A DNA stretch of 64,000 bases from Celoporthe dispersa (lineage: Eukaryota; Ascomycota; Sordariomycetes; Diaporthales; Cryphonectriaceae), in the NCBI GenBank assembly GCA_016584495.1, contig WAID01000011.1, positions 124,001-188,000 of the forward strand, read 5' to 3'. This document shows, piece by piece, positions 63,768 to 64,000 of this stretch. The notes beneath the pieces were generated by a model that was not told the origin of the DNA, ran no database searches, and saw only the letters and a list, made by a program, of their open reading frames with translations. The number at the start of each line of letters is the position of its first letter. The stretch's first letter is position 1. A program made the translations under genes and the position numbers.

Positions 63768-64000
63768 TATTATAATCCAGCTAGTATATAAATTACAAAT
63801 AAAATAGCTTAATAAGCAAGATATAGAAAATTAGCACTACTTAAATATAGAATAGCAGAAAAAATAAATTATATAATTAAGAATTAGGATTAAATATAAT
63901 AAAAATATGCTTACTAAAGATCAATAAGCTATTATAAGCTCTAATAAGCTATAATAAGCTTAGATAAGCTATTATAAGCAATATAGCTAAATAAGAAATT
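63768..64000 (+). repeat. 3' LTR of element 0, truncated by the window edge
   Basis: It begins TATTATAATCC, the RIP-altered form of TGTTATGACCC at 8189, and aligns with the 5' LTR to the last base of the window. Most differences are C to T or G to A in this copy. Only the inner part is visible. Confidence 0.85.

Larger units (their letters stand above)
8189..64000 (+). mobile_element. element 0: Ty3/gypsy chromovirus, RIP-mutated, split by a 48.6 kb nested insertion, 3' end outside the window
   Basis: The 5' part is 8189-9058 and the 3' part is 57695-64000; everything between is element 1 and its contents (TSD acaa at 9055-9058 and 57691-57694). The junction restores one gag frame across the insertion. 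Order: 5' LTR, gag, protease, reverse transcriptase, RNase H, integrase, chromodomain, purine tract, 3' LTR. Net size seen is about 7.2 kb, normal for a chromovirus. Every coding segment is full of TAA, TAG and TGA in place of Gln, Trp and Arg codons, so no protein can be made. The end of the 3' LTR and the host TSD lie beyond the window. Confidence 0.85.

Noticed and set aside
8300..64000. The AT-rich block as a mitochondrial DNA insertion or mitochondrial contig
   Set aside because: AT content alone would fit, but the sequence encodes gypsy gag-pol domains with paired LTRs and TSDs, and copies differ by RIP-type transitions.

Overview
The window comes from a filamentous ascomycete (Pezizomycotina, probably Sordariomycetes). 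Evidence: short GT-AG introns of 64 and 104 nt, a fungal-type SET9 H4K20 methyltransferase, a mitochondrial uL14 gene with a split MIQLK start, and a large AT-rich, TpA-rich block carrying the signature of repeat-induced point mutation (RIP).

Region 1 (1-8188) is gene-bearing DNA of ordinary base composition. It holds the 3' end of an unrecognised gene (+), the mitochondrial ribosomal protein uL14m gene (-), a 1.67 kb pyrimidine-rich divergent intergenic region, set9 (+, with two opposite 1-nt frame breaks in G runs), and a membrane-anchored PAF-acetylhydrolase-like gene (-) convergent with set9.

Region 2 (8189-64000) contains no intact gene. I read it as a nest of LTR retrotransposons, resolved by LTR pairs and target-site duplications (TSDs). 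Element 0 (8189 to beyond 64000, +) is a Ty3/gypsy chromovirus with its gag split. Element 1 (family A, about 12.4 kb net, -, 9059-57690, TSD acaa) sits in that gag. Two more family A copies sit in element 1: element 2 (42052-54426, -, TSD ctat) and element 3 (12720-36600, +, TSD tcat). Element 3 carries element 4 (family B, 15404-26537, +, TSD catct) in its gag, and a family B solo LTR (34342-34699, -, TSD agtat). Insertion order is therefore 0, then 1, then 2 and 3, then 4 and the solo LTR.

Family A has gag with a decayed CCHC knuckle, pol, and about 3.3 kb after pol that includes reading frames antisense to pol. Family B has a long 5' ORF, pol with a chromodomain, and a third sense ORF of 600-760 codons. 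Nearly all differences between copies are C/T and G/A transitions, and catalytic residues (DSGA, xxDD, CCHC) are altered as RIP would alter them.

The most notable pattern is that at all nine full-length element termini in the window the outer 100-200 bp of the LTR is nearly free of RIP changes, while the inner part, and the equivalent part of the partner LTR, is heavily mutated. The 358-bp solo LTR is clean throughout. No tRNA, rRNA or CRISPR array was seen.
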